A DNA stretch of 64,000 nucleotides, taken from contig DATKEN010000121.1 in NCBI GenBank assembly GCA_035512155.1, forward strand, positions 7,822-71,821, read 5' to 3'. The notes under the pieces are model-generated. The model ran no database searches. It worked only from the letters and a program-made list of their open reading frames with translations, and had not been told where the DNA came from. This DNA comes from JABCYV01 sp035512155 (GTDB taxonomy: Bacteria > Acidobacteriota > Terriglobia > Terriglobales > Acidobacteriaceae). Shown here piece by piece: positions 1 to 9,292 of the stretch (its first letter is position 1; each line of letters opens with the position of its first letter). Made by a program: the position numbers and the translations under genes.

Positions 1-1
1 T

Positions 2-1651
2 ATCGATTACAAGCCGGTTCACTACGATCACGGCACCGGCATTGCAGTGGCAGATGTCGATGGTGACGGGTTCTACGATATTTACTTCGTGAATCAGGTA
101 GGCGGCAATGAGCTGTGGAAGAACTTGGGTGGCGGCAAGTTCAAAAACATCACGAAGGAAGCTGGAGTCGGCCTGCCCGGCCGGATCAGCGTCACCGCGT
201 CGTTCGCCGATATCGATAACGATGGTGCCCAGGATTTGTTCGTCACCACGGTTCTCGGTGGCAATGCGTTATTAAAAAATGACGGGCATGGGCACTTCAC
301 GAACATCACGAAAGCGTCCGGCCTCGATCTGGTCAGCCATTCTTCCGGAGCTGTTTTCTTCGACTATGACAACGATGGCCTTCTCGATCTGCTGGTTTGC
401 AACGTGGGCAAGTACACCAGTGACAAGAAAGGCGCGCAGGGTCAGTACATAGGATTGCCGGATGCCTTCTCTGGTCATCTTCACCCTCAACGCTATGAAT
501 ATCCCGTTCTATACAAGAATTTGGGCCACGACCGCTTCAAAGATGTGACTGCGGAAGTCGGCTTGCGGCCAACCGGTTGGTGCGGAGATGCAACCTTTGC
601 CGATTTGAATGGTAACGGCTTTCCCGGCCTATTCATTCTGAACATGCAGGGCCACGACCATTTTTTTGAAAACGAAGGCGGCAAGAAGTTCGTTGACAAA
701 ACTGAACAATATTTTCCAAAGACTCCGTGGGGCGCCATGGGAGTGAAGTTTTTTGATTACGATAACGATGGCCGCATGGATCTCATCGTCACCGACATGC
801 ATTCTGACATGAGCGAGACCGTTGATCCTGACCGTGAGAAGTTGAAATCCACTATGCGTTGGCCCGATTCCTTTCTGCAGGGGTCGCACTCGGACTACAT
901 CTGGGGCAATGCTTTCTATCACAACCTGGGCAACGGCAAGTTTGAGGAAGTCTCGGATCGTCTTGGAGTCGAGAATTACTGGCCGTGGGGGGTAAGCATC
1001 GGAGACCTCAATGCTGACGGATGGGACGACATTTTCATCGCGTCCGGCATGAGCTTTCCCTTCCGCTACGGAATCAACTCGATGCTCTTGAATAACCGCG
1101 GGGAGAAGTTCCTGGACTCCGAATTCCTGCTCGGGATTGAGCCGCGCAAAGACATTTATGTGCCGTGGTTTGACTTAGACTGCTCGCAAAATGGGCTGGA
1201 CGAGCTGAATCAGAAGGTTTGTGTTGGACGATCAGGGAAGATCACTGTAATGTCTCCGCGCTCCAGCCGATCTTCTGTGATGTTCGATCTCGACAACGAT
1301 GGTGATCTCGACATCGTGACCAACGATTTCAACTCGGCGCCCCAGGTCCTCATCAGTGACCTGGCACAGCAGAAAGCAATTAACTGGCTCAAAGTCGTTC
1401 TGGTCGGGACTCGATCGAATCGCAACGGACTGGGCGCCACTGTGCGCGTGCGGGCGGCCGGACAGACCTATACCAAATACAATGACGGGAAATCTGGTTA
1501 CCTCTCTCAGAGCGTGTTACCGCTTTACTTCGGTCTGGGTGACACCACAAAAATCGACCGCGTCGAAGTGGACTGGCCCTCCGGCCAAAAGCAGGTCTTG
1601 ACTAATGGACTCGCGGAAAACCAGGTACTGCGGATTACCGAGCCAAAATAG
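2..1651 (+). CDS. CRTAC1 family protein (FG-GAP/VCBS repeats, ASPIC/UnbV C-terminus), 5' partial
   Basis: The frame is open from base 2, and residues before the first GTG (position 47) already read as family sequence (HYDHGTGIAVADVD), so the gene starts upstream of the window. The protein has repeated calcium-loop motifs of the D-x-D-x-D-G type (ADVDGDGFYDIYFVN, DYDNDGLLDLLVCN, DLDNDGDLDIVTNDF) that form an FG-GAP/VCBS propeller. It ends in an ASPIC/UnbV domain (WLKVVLVGTRSNRNGLGATVRV ... YLSQSVLPLYFGLGD). Such proteins are normally exported and bind ligands or carbohydrate, but no biochemical role is established for this subfamily. It differs from the three minus-strand copies in having a longer central insert, and it is followed by a TPR gene on the same strand. 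Confidence 0.9.
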   Translation: MDYKPVHYDHGTGIAVADVDGDGFYDIYFVNQVGGNELWKNLGGGKFKNITKEAGVGLPGRISVTASFADIDNDGAQDLFVTTVLGGNALLKNDGHGHFTNITKASGLDLVSHSSGAVFFDYDNDGLLDLLVCNVGKYTSDKKGAQGQYIGLPDAFSGHLHPQRYEYPVLYKNLGHDRFKDVTAEVGLRPTGWCGDATFADLNGNGFPGLFILNMQGHDHFFENEGGKKFVDKTEQYFPKTPWGAMGVKFFDYDNDGRMDLIVTDMHSDMSETVDPDREKLKSTMRWPDSFLQGSHSDYIWGNAFYHNLGNGKFEEVSDRLGVENYWPWGVSIGDLNADGWDDIFIASGMSFPFRYGINSMLLNNRGEKFLDSEFLLGIEPRKDIYVPWFDLDCSQNGLDELNQKVCVGRSGKITVMSPRSSRSSVMFDLDNDGDLDIVTNDFNSAPQVLISDLAQQKAINWLKVVLVGTRSNRNGLGATVRVRAAGQTYTKYNDGKSGYLSQSVLPLYFGLGDTTKIDRVEVDWPSGQKQVLTNGLAENQVLRITEPK

Positions 1652-1782
1652 CCGAGAGATATCTCTTTCCTACGCTCGCAAGTAAAATCGGTTGGACTTA
1701 AAAGAAAACGGGAATACTATGTGACTTCATGAAAGCTTCTAGGGGCGGGTCGGCCTCGAGTCGACGATGCAGGGGAGGGCTT

Positions 1783-2673
1783 ATGAAGCAACTATCGGTG
1801 CTGCGCTGCGGCCGCCCAGTCCTGATGTTCTTTTGTGCAAGCGCATTAGTCTTAAGCGTGACGCCATTGCTGGCTCAGCACAGGGGCGGTGGGAATACAC
1901 GCCCTCCGACGCCGGCACCTCAAGCTCCTACCACCCCAGCCCCGGCAACCAACTTTGACCAAAACAAGCTGATGTTGGATAGCAACGTCAAGCCAGCCTC
2001 GTCACCGATTGCAAAAGAGAATAACTGTTTTCTTGCCCCGCTCAACGGGGTGCGCTCTGCCACCGTTGGGATTGCCGATTTGCAAATTCCGGCCAAGGCG
2101 CAAAGGAAATACGAGGATGGTTGTGCGGCCGTCAAGAATAATAAATTAGTCGAAGCTGAGAATCATTTTCGCAAGGCGGTTAAGGAATGGCCAAAATATT
2201 CGGCTGCCTGGGTCGTGCTGGGTCAAGTACTGGAAGCCCAGCAGAAAACTGAAGATGCCCACAATGCCTGTTCTCAGCCTCTGACAACCGACGCGAATTT
2301 CTTGCCAGCCTATCTTTGCCTGGCGGATATCTTCGCGCGCTCACAGAGTTGGGATAAAGTGCTGCAGCTTAGCAGTCGCGCCCTGGAAATTGACCCAACT
2401 AACGATATGGTGGCGTACGAATACAACGCTGCGGCAAACCTGAATCTGCACAATTTGCCTGAGGCAGAGAAAAGCGCGTTGCGGGGTGCAGAAATCGACA
2501 AAAGCAACATCGATCCGCGCTTGCATTTCCTGCTGGCTCAAATCTACGAAGCGAAGGGTGATCGCGCGGGTGAAGCTGCTCAATTACGCGAGTATCTGAA
2601 ATTCGCCAGCGATCCCAACGATGTAGCGATGGTAAAGAACTACCTGGCGGATCTTGACAAGCAGAGCAAATAA
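1783..2673 (+). CDS. Secreted tetratricopeptide-repeat protein
   Basis: I chose the ATG at 1783 because a strong AGGGGAGG ribosome site lies just before it and the product then opens with a signal peptide (MKQLSVLRCG, then a hydrophobic run ending LLAQ). An upstream in-frame ATG at 1729 would add 18 charged residues before the signal. The mature protein has a Pro/Thr-rich stretch and then several TPR units (EAENHFRKAVKEWPKYSAAW, AYLCLADIFARSQSWDKVLQ, REYLKFA). TPR proteins scaffold protein-protein contacts. Its position behind a CRTAC1 gene mirrors the TPR/CRTAC1 pairing on the opposite strand, so a periplasmic helper role for the CRTAC1 product is a reasonable inference. Confidence 0.85.
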   Translation: MKQLSVLRCGRPVLMFFCASALVLSVTPLLAQHRGGGNTRPPTPAPQAPTTPAPATNFDQNKLMLDSNVKPASSPIAKENNCFLAPLNGVRSATVGIADLQIPAKAQRKYEDGCAAVKNNKLVEAENHFRKAVKEWPKYSAAWVVLGQVLEAQQKTEDAHNACSQPLTTDANFLPAYLCLADIFARSQSWDKVLQLSSRALEIDPTNDMVAYEYNAAANLNLHNLPEAEKSALRGAEIDKSNIDPRLHFLLAQIYEAKGDRAGEAAQLREYLKFASDPNDVAMVKNYLADLDKQSK

Positions 2674-2704
2674 GCCACTGCGGGTTTCAGCGAAGATTCT
2701 GCGG

Positions 2705-4441
2705 TTACTTCCACTTAGCCTCACCCTCCACGATTGTAATGTAACGGTTAAGAGGAACCTCGGTAAACCGCTCAATGGCATGGCTGGGCGCCGGCCATTT
2801 CACTTCGATCCAATCAAGCTTGGTTCGCTTTCCAATTCCCAGCACCACACGAGGATCATGCGATGAAAGATAGCTGCCTCCGCCTACTTTCGTTGTGCTC
2901 CGCTTCAAATCCCCGGCTTGGTACCTGACACGCGCCCCCACTGCATCGATGTTCGACTTTGTTCCAACCAGGCGTAGTCCTAGCCAGTTATTCTGTGCGC
3001 CAAGTTCGTTGCGAAGCAGAACCGGCGCTTCATCGTTATTCGAGATCAGCACATCGACCGCGCCATCGTTGTTGAAGTCTCCCAGCGCCAGGCCGCGGCT
3101 CGCCATCGGCGTTGCGAAAACGGGGCCGCTCTCCTGGCTGACATCCTTTAGTCCCGTGCCCGTATTGTGGAACAGCAGAGGCGGTTCACGATATGTCACA
3201 CGAGGGTAGATCACGTCGATAAGATCATCAGGGTGACCGTTCGCGATCATCAAATCCAAGTTACCGTCATTGTCGTAGTCAAAGAATTTCACACCCCAAC
3301 CGCTCTTCATTTTCGTGGCATTTGCAATGCCCGAAGGCACGGCCATATCTTCAAAAGTCTCGTCGTGCTTGTTGCGATAGATGGCATCGAGTTCATGGTT
3401 CATGTTGGTGACAAACAAATCCATCCAGCCGGCCTGGTGGAGGTCCGCAGCGTCAACGCCCATCCCAGACCGGATTGTTCCCCCCTCTCCATATGCCACG
3501 CCCGACGTAAAACCAATCTCCTCGAAGTGCTTACCTGCGCGGTTCACATACAAGAAATTGGCCAACTGGTCGTTGGCCACGAACAGATCCATCCAGCCGT
3601 CGTTGTTAATGTCTGCCGCTACTACTCCCCACGCCCTACCAGGGTTGTCTGCAATACCAGCACTCTGGCTGACATCGGTAAATGTGCCGTCTCCGTTGTT
3701 ATGAAACAACCAACTGGGCATGGGCTTGTAAACCCTGGGATTGCAGTATTCCGTTGAGCTCTCGAGCCCAGGCAAGCGAGGAGCCGCGCAGTGTTGGTGA
3801 TTCGCCTTGTCAAACTCTCCAAAGCGGCAGACAAATAGATCCAGATTTCCGTCGTTGTCATAATCAACCCACACCGCGCTGGACGCCCATCCCGGAGCGG
3901 CAACCCCAGCCTTCTCCGTAACGTCGGTAAAGGTGCCGTCCCGATTGTTCCGGTACAGAATGCTGCGTCCGTACTGCGTCAGATAAAGGTCTGGGAAACC
4001 ATCCCGGTTGTAATCCCCAACGGCAGCGCCCATCCCGAAGCCGCCTCCGCTCACGCCGGCTTTCTCGGTGACATCAGTAAACGTACCATCCCGATTATTG
4101 TGGTATAGAGCGTTGTGCAATGGATGGGGAGGGTTGAAAAAATCACTTCGTCCAGTGTTCACCAGGTAAATGTCCATCCATCCATCGTTGTCGTAATCGA
4201 GAAATGCGCAACCCGACCCGTCCGTCTCCGGCAGGTATCTCTCTGCAGATTTTCCACTGGAATGCACCCAGGTGATGCCGCTAACGGTTGGGGGAACCAA
4301 TGTGAAAGGATAAACGGGATCCGGATGGACTGCAGCAAATCGGCCAAGGGCGCCGAGAGTGAGGCTACCAGTTATTCCGCGTATGAACTGCCGCCGGGAA
4401 ATACAAACGCAATTCTCCCGTAATCCCAGCGGTAGTCTCAT
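2705..4441 (-). CDS. CRTAC1 family protein, Tat-exported (tandem copy A)
   Basis: This is a full-length CRTAC1 protein of about 578 residues. The N-terminus carries a twin-arginine signal (ISRRQFIRGITGSLTLGALG). Repeated blades follow with DYDNDGWMDIYLVN-type calcium loops and NNRDGTFTDVTEKAGV connectors, then the ASPIC/UnbV domain (NNWLGLRLVGTKSNIDAVGA, YLSSHDPRVVLGIGK). The ATG at 4441 overlaps the TGA of the preceding gene as ATGA, so translation is probably coupled; a GTG at 4447 is an alternative. It aligns with copy B over its whole length with few gaps, which indicates tandem duplication. Tat export suggests folding, perhaps with bound metal, before secretion. The function of the family in bacteria is unproven. 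Confidence 0.92.
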   Translation of the reverse strand: MRLPLGLRENCVCISRRQFIRGITGSLTLGALGRFAAVHPDPVYPFTLVPPTVSGITWVHSSGKSAERYLPETDGSGCAFLDYDNDGWMDIYLVNTGRSDFFNPPHPLHNALYHNNRDGTFTDVTEKAGVSGGGFGMGAAVGDYNRDGFPDLYLTQYGRSILYRNNRDGTFTDVTEKAGVAAPGWASSAVWVDYDNDGNLDLFVCRFGEFDKANHQHCAAPRLPGLESSTEYCNPRVYKPMPSWLFHNNGDGTFTDVSQSAGIADNPGRAWGVVAADINNDGWMDLFVANDQLANFLYVNRAGKHFEEIGFTSGVAYGEGGTIRSGMGVDAADLHQAGWMDLFVTNMNHELDAIYRNKHDETFEDMAVPSGIANATKMKSGWGVKFFDYDNDGNLDLMIANGHPDDLIDVIYPRVTYREPPLLFHNTGTGLKDVSQESGPVFATPMASRGLALGDFNNDGAVDVLISNNDEAPVLLRNELGAQNNWLGLRLVGTKSNIDAVGARVRYQAGDLKRSTTKVGGGSYLSSHDPRVVLGIGKRTKLDWIEVKWPAPSHAIERFTEVPLNRYITIVEGEAKWK

Positions 4442-6186
4442 TGCCACTTCTGTTCACCCTCCACGATCGTGATGTAGCGATTCAAGGGCAGATCAGTGTA
4501 GCGCTGGGTGATTGTGCTGGGTTGAGGCCACTTAATTTCAATCCAATCGATTCTTGCCCGCTTTCCAATACCCAGCACAACCCGAGGATCGTGCGATGAC
4601 AGAAAGCTGCCACCGCCAACTTTCATCCTGCTTCTCTTTAAGTCGCCCGCCTGATATGTAACGCGAGCCCCGATGGCATCGATGTTTGCCTTCTTTCCAA
4701 TCAGGCGCAGGCCCAGCCAGTTGTTGTGCGCTCCTACGTCGTTACGAAGCAAAAGAGGCGGCTCGTCGTTATTCACGATCAGCACATCCACCGCCCCGTC
4801 ATTGTTGAAGTCGCCAACGGCCAGCCCGCGGCTCGCCATCGGTCTTGTAAAAACCGGCCCGCTTTCCGAACTGACGTTTTTCCATCCAGCAGGCGTGTTT
4901 TGAAACAGCAACAGCGGCTCGCGAAAAGTTACCTGAGGCTTGATCTTTTCGACGATATCATTGGGATGTCCGTTGGCAATAAACAGGTCAAGGTTGCCAT
5001 CGTTGTCATAGTCAAGGAATTTCACACCCCAGCCGCTCATCATCTCGGTGGCTCGTCCAATGCCGGACGACACTGCTTTATCGTCAAAACTTTCGTCGTG
5101 CTTGTTTTGATAGAGTGCGTACATCTCGTGATCCAGGTTAGTGACGAACAGATCCATCCATCCGTCTTCGTTAAAGTCAGCTGAATCCACTCCCATGCCC
5201 GACCGTATCTTGCCTCCCTCGCCATACCCCACTCCCGCCGTGAAGCCGATCTCGTCAAAGTGTTTTCCTTGACGATTGACAAACAGAAAATTCGCGACCG
5301 TATCGTTGGAAACGAAGAGATCCATCCATCCGTCATTGTTTATGTCCGTGGCGACCACTCCCCACGTTTTACCGGAGTAATCGGCGATGCCGGTTTTCTG
5401 ACTAACGTCGGTAAACGTTCCGTCGCCGTTGTTATGGAAGAGCCAACTGGGCAGCGGGTCGTAGACTTTGGGATAACAATACTCGTTCATGCCAGCAACT
5501 CCTGGAATATTCGGATCGCCGCAATGTTGATTCCTTAACTTATCGTAGTCGGCGAATTGACAGACGAATAAGTCGAGGCGCCCGTCGTTATCGTAATCGA
5601 ACCACGCAGCGCTCGACCCCCAGCCCGGCGCGGACACCCCTGCGTGCTCGGTCACATCCGTAAATGTACCGTCGCCATTGTTGCGATATAGAATGCTGCG
5701 TCCATACTGGGTAACGTAAATGTCCGGAAACCCGTCCCCGTTGTAGTCACCCATGGCAACACCCATTCCGTAGCCGCCCGCGCCCACCCCGGCTTTTTCA
5801 GTAACATCGGTGAACGTGCCATCTCGATTGTTGTGATAGAGGGCATTGCGCAACGGGGTCTGGGGAGTATAAAAATCGGCGCGACCGCTGTTCACCAGAT
5901 AAATGTCCATCCAGCCATCGTTGTCGTAGTCGAGAAACGCACACCCTGGACCACTAATTTCCGGCAGATATTTGTCCTTTGACTTCCCGGCAGTATGCGT
6001 CCAGGTGATCCCACTTTGGGCGGGCAAGACTTCTGAGAACGGATAAAGGGGGCTGCTCACTTCGAAGGCATGGATGAATCGTGGCAGCACGCCAAACGCC
6101 GCAGTACCGGCCAGCATTTGTAGAAAATCTCTGCGATGCAATCCACTCGGCCGCCAACGGGTTGTTTGGTCTATTTTCGTCAACAT
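4438..6186 (-). CDS. CRTAC1 family protein, Tat-exported (tandem copy B)
   Basis: This 582-residue paralogue has the same architecture as the downstream gene: a Tat-type signal (HRRDFLQMLAGTAAFGVLP), about seven FG-GAP/VCBS blades with DxDxDG loops, and a C-terminal ASPIC/UnbV domain ending YITIVEGEQKWQ. The 3' end overlaps the start of copy A by four bases. It is the third gene of an operon that begins with the TPR gene at 9144. Near-identical motif spacing in the two copies suggests recent duplication with conserved function, perhaps with different ligands. Confidence 0.92.
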   Translation of the reverse strand: MLTKIDQTTRWRPSGLHRRDFLQMLAGTAAFGVLPRFIHAFEVSSPLYPFSEVLPAQSGITWTHTAGKSKDKYLPEISGPGCAFLDYDNDGWMDIYLVNSGRADFYTPQTPLRNALYHNNRDGTFTDVTEKAGVGAGGYGMGVAMGDYNGDGFPDIYVTQYGRSILYRNNGDGTFTDVTEHAGVSAPGWGSSAAWFDYDNDGRLDLFVCQFADYDKLRNQHCGDPNIPGVAGMNEYCYPKVYDPLPSWLFHNNGDGTFTDVSQKTGIADYSGKTWGVVATDINNDGWMDLFVSNDTVANFLFVNRQGKHFDEIGFTAGVGYGEGGKIRSGMGVDSADFNEDGWMDLFVTNLDHEMYALYQNKHDESFDDKAVSSGIGRATEMMSGWGVKFLDYDNDGNLDLFIANGHPNDIVEKIKPQVTFREPLLLFQNTPAGWKNVSSESGPVFTRPMASRGLAVGDFNNDGAVDVLIVNNDEPPLLLRNDVGAHNNWLGLRLIGKKANIDAIGARVTYQAGDLKRSRMKVGGGSFLSSHDPRVVLGIGKRARIDWIEIKWPQPSTITQRYTDLPLNRYITIVEGEQKWQ

Positions 6187-6235
6187 AGAGAGCGGGCCGT
6201 TGAAACGATGACGAAATGCAAGGTGATGGATAACC

Positions 6236-8110
6236 TCAAGGCCGAGAGCTCTTCTTGGGCGCTTTACCCGCTACCCGATCAGCGGGATGACCAGTAGGAG
6301 CAACGGGAGCTCTAGTCGAGGGCACAGCGCGAACGAACTTTTGCAGCTCCAAGCGATCGCGGCCTTCCTCAATCAAGTAGAACTTATCCGCCTCGACATT
6401 GTGGAAGACTTGCTGTTGTCCGCTCGGCCACTTGATCTCCACGGTTTCCGCGCGAATAGCTTTCGCTAATCCGAAATTCGCTCGCAAGTCGCTCTGCGAG
6501 AGATAACTGCCACCGCCCGCAATCTCCCGGATTTGCCAGAGGCCGCCGGCCTGGACACGGACGCGGGCACCCATTGCGTCACGATTGCTCTTCGTCCCCG
6601 CTAATTTGAAGTTGAGAAAATGATTGCCGTTGCCGCCGCTGTTGTGCAGCAGCAGCGGAGGATCTCCGTTATTACCCACAACTACATCAATAAAGCCATC
6701 ATTGTCGAAGTCAGCAAACGCAACTCCACGGCCAGCATACGGGGTTTGAAAGCCGGTCCCTGCCAGCTTGGTAGCCTCCACGAACTTGCCCTTGCCTTCG
6801 TTGTGAAACAGAGAATTGATTTGTTTGTATCGGATATCGGGGTAGACTTGCTCGACTTCCGGATAGACATGCCCGTTGGCGATGAACAGATCAAGCCAGC
6901 CATCATTGTCGTAGTCAAAAAACCCTCCGCCAAAGCTGAGCACATCGCGGGTGGGACCCGTAATGCCAGCCTGATCACTTACCTCCTCGAATACGCCCTT
7001 CCCGTCATTATGCCAGAGATGGTCCGAGTTCTTCTGGAAATCCGAAATATAGAGGTCGAGCCAGCCATCGTTATCGTAGTCACCCAGAGAAATACACATG
7101 GCAGCCATGATATTGCCGCGTCCGGTGAGGGCCATGCCACTCAGGAGTGCAATCTCATTGAAAGTACCGTTGTGTTCGTTGTGATACAGATACGCATTGA
7201 GTCCGTCGTTGGCTACGAATAGATCCGGCCAGCCATCATTGTCGTAGTCCGCTGCGCCAACTGACAGATTCTTTCCTTCCGGCTGATAGATCCCTGCAGC
7301 CGAGGTCACATTGGTGAAAGTCCCGTCACCATTATTGTGATAAAGCATGTCAGGACTTCCCCGATAAACACTCGGTGGACAATTCGTGAGCGCTTCGGCG
7401 AATTTGCAATAGCGCAAGCTGTCCGGACCAAAGGTGACGTATCCTCCAACGTAAAGATCAAGGCGGCCATCGCGATCGTAATCGAAGAATGTAGCGCCGG
7501 AGTGAAACTGAGTTCCAGACTCGGTGCCCGCCACCCCAGCTCTGTCAGTCACATCCGTAAAAGTGCCGTTCCCGTTGTTGTGGTACAGAACATTGCGTCC
7601 AAACTGGGTCACGTAGAGGTCAGGAAAACCGTCGTTATCGTAGTCGCCCCACACGCATCCCAGACCGAAGCCGGTTCCCGGGACACCGGCATTTTCGGTC
7701 ACATCGGTGAAGGTGCCGTCGCCATTGTTGTGGTAAAGCGCGTTACGCACGGAGATGCCGCGGTTGTAGAGATCGCGGCCATTCACGAAATAGATATCCT
7801 GAAAACCGTCGCCATCGAAATCCGCCACACATACGCCAGGACCGAATTCTTCCCGGATCACTGCCATGCCGTTGTTCCCTTTGTAGTGGACAAACTTGAT
7901 TCCCGCCTGCTGGGTGACGTTCGTGAACTGCACCGTCACCGGAGGTGAGATCTGAGCCTCGGACAGGAAAGTCCAGCTCAAGGGGATCATCAGGACAGCT
8001 ATCGACAATCGCGCCCAAAAGAAAAGTGGAGCAATGCGCAAGATGCGCGAAGGGGCACATCCCGGCGACGTTCGATCATCCGTGTCAGACAATTGTTTTC
8101 CGCTTGCCAA
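6236..8110 (-). CDS. CRTAC1 family protein (third operon copy)
   Basis: This 624-residue CRTAC1 protein is more divergent than the tandem pair. The N-terminus holds one hydrophobic stretch (about residues 24-47, ending TFLSEA) that acts as a Sec-type signal or anchor instead of a twin-arginine motif. Blades with DFDGDGFQDIYFVN and DYDNDGFPDLYVTQF follow, then an ASPIC/UnbV domain (NHFLNFKLAGTKSNRDAMGA, YLSQSDLRANFGLAK) and a basic Pro-rich tail. The listed start is a TTG with no clear ribosome site. An internal TTG at residue 36 or ATG at residue 41 is possible, so the first 40 residues are uncertain. It lies 26 bases after the TPR gene and 49 before copy B. Confidence 0.88.
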   Translation of the reverse strand: MASGKQLSDTDDRTSPGCAPSRILRIAPLFFWARLSIAVLMIPLSWTFLSEAQISPPVTVQFTNVTQQAGIKFVHYKGNNGMAVIREEFGPGVCVADFDGDGFQDIYFVNGRDLYNRGISVRNALYHNNGDGTFTDVTENAGVPGTGFGLGCVWGDYDNDGFPDLYVTQFGRNVLYHNNGNGTFTDVTDRAGVAGTESGTQFHSGATFFDYDRDGRLDLYVGGYVTFGPDSLRYCKFAEALTNCPPSVYRGSPDMLYHNNGDGTFTNVTSAAGIYQPEGKNLSVGAADYDNDGWPDLFVANDGLNAYLYHNEHNGTFNEIALLSGMALTGRGNIMAAMCISLGDYDNDGWLDLYISDFQKNSDHLWHNDGKGVFEEVSDQAGITGPTRDVLSFGGGFFDYDNDGWLDLFIANGHVYPEVEQVYPDIRYKQINSLFHNEGKGKFVEATKLAGTGFQTPYAGRGVAFADFDNDGFIDVVVGNNGDPPLLLHNSGGNGNHFLNFKLAGTKSNRDAMGARVRVQAGGLWQIREIAGGGSYLSQSDLRANFGLAKAIRAETVEIKWPSGQQQVFHNVEADKFYLIEEGRDRLELQKFVRAVPSTRAPVAPTGHPADRVAGKAPKKSSRP

Positions 8111-8136
8111 TCGCGCGTAGAGGCCGTCGTCAACCG

Positions 8137-9144
8137 CTATTTCGGCTGCTCCGGAGTTTGTGTTCCCTGCCCCTTTGACTGCTGCATGAATCCTTCTTGC
8201 ACTTTGCGCTTTACCTGTTCGAGGCTTTCCGCAGTTTGTCGTTGCAGCGCGGCTTCTCGGTTCGCGTCAGCTTTCCGCCCTGCGCCAGCATATGCGAGCG
8301 CCAATTGAAAATGACCAGTGGGGCTGTCGGGAGCGAGCGTCTCATAGGTCTCAAGCGGAGGAATCGCTTCAGCAAAGCGTTTCTGCGATACTAATGCCAT
8401 CCCGAGCGCCAGGTAAGCATCGGAGAAGCCAGTATCCAGTTTCGTGGCGCGCGAAAAATGGCGGATCGCCGCCGAAGTATCATTCTCATTCTTGGCCAGG
8501 TCGCCCAGGACGTATTCCGCGCTCGCGTTGTTGGGATCAATCTCCAGTTCCTGCTCGAAGTTCCTCTTCACATCCGTAATGATGTCGCTCGTTAGCGGCG
8601 TTTTCGAGAGCAAAGTACGCCCCAGGCGCGCATGGATGCCCGGTACCAGGGGATTGATCTCCAGGATCTTTCGATATTCCGCAGCCGCTTCGTCCCACTT
8701 TCCTTGCGATTCCAGCGTTTCTGCGTTCAGTTCGTGAACCTGGTAGGAAAAAGGCGCTTCGCGCATTAGTTCGTGAGAAGCGTGGATGGACAAATCGGAA
8801 TAAGCGTGCGTGGCGGCATAGAGAACCTCGGGATCGTTAGGGAAATCGCGGCCCAACACATCAAGAAAATCCAGAGATTCGAACGGAATGTCGTGGGTCA
8901 TCGCACAGTGGATGCCGTCGAGCCCCACTCTCTTCTTAAGGTCCCTCTCTAAGGTTTGGTGAATTGCTTTCTTTAAGAGAGGCAGTGCTTCGGTGCAGTG
9001 ACCATTCTCTGCCAGGTTTGCGGCGTGCAGCGCAACCTCTTTCCCGCTAGGCGCCGCGCCCTTCTTTTGAACTTGGGCAGGAGAAACTGCAACGGTTATC
9101 AGCACGAGAAGAGCACCTGCAAAAGCTTTAACACTGCTAAACAT
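8137..9144 (-). CDS. Secreted TPR protein, first gene of the CRTAC1 operon
   Basis: I chose the ATG at 9144 because it gives a clean signal peptide (MFSSVKAFAGALLVLITVAVSPAQ). An in-frame GTG/ATG 90 bases upstream would add a non-signal extension. The 335-residue product has TPR units through the body (EAAAEYRKILEINPLVPGIH, FEQELEIDPNNASAEYVLGD, AIRHFSRATKLDTGFSDAYL) and a Lys/Gln-rich tail. It opens the minus-strand operon with three CRTAC1 genes. No good ribosome site precedes the ATG, but a TATAAT lies about eight bases upstream, so the transcript may be leaderless. It is probably periplasmic. The partner is unknown; the CRTAC1 proteins are the obvious candidates. Confidence 0.87.
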   Translation of the reverse strand: MFSSVKAFAGALLVLITVAVSPAQVQKKGAAPSGKEVALHAANLAENGHCTEALPLLKKAIHQTLERDLKKRVGLDGIHCAMTHDIPFESLDFLDVLGRDFPNDPEVLYAATHAYSDLSIHASHELMREAPFSYQVHELNAETLESQGKWDEAAAEYRKILEINPLVPGIHARLGRTLLSKTPLTSDIITDVKRNFEQELEIDPNNASAEYVLGDLAKNENDTSAAIRHFSRATKLDTGFSDAYLALGMALVSQKRFAEAIPPLETYETLAPDSPTGHFQLALAYAGAGRKADANREAALQRQTAESLEQVKRKVQEGFMQQSKGQGTQTPEQPK

Positions 9145-9200
9145 TCGCCGATTATAAACGTAACATTGAGGCCTAAAGATGGAAATCACCGAGGGAAAAG
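9145..9200 (-). promoter_or_regulatory. Possible promoter of the TPR-CRTAC1 operon (leaderless)
   Basis: On the minus strand a perfect TATAAT is followed by eight bases and the ATG at 9144. The -35 region, 17 bases upstream, is poor (TCTTTA). If it is active, transcription would start almost on the initiation codon. This is a pattern match only. Confidence 0.35.
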
Positions 9201-9241
9201 GCGGTCCGCATTCTCTCCGTGGCTCTCGAGTCACAGTATGG

Positions 9242-9267
9242 AAAAAAGCAGGCGCCGCAGCGCCTGC
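9242..9267 (-). terminator. Rho-independent terminator of the TonB-dependent receptor gene
   Basis: On the minus strand a perfect 8-bp stem (GCAGGCGC / GCGCCTGC, loop of four) is followed directly by TTTTTT. It begins about 25 bases after the receptor stop codon. It separates the receptor from the downstream TPR/CRTAC1 operon, which therefore needs its own promoter or read-through. Confidence 0.85.
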
Positions 9268-9292
9268 CTCTTCGTTAGCCGCTCGCTCCGGC

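Noticed and set aside
3167..3757. 196-residue + strand frame antisense to CRTAC1 copy A
   Set aside because: The repeated HVGD/VVIV pattern is the antisense image of the DxDxDG loops.
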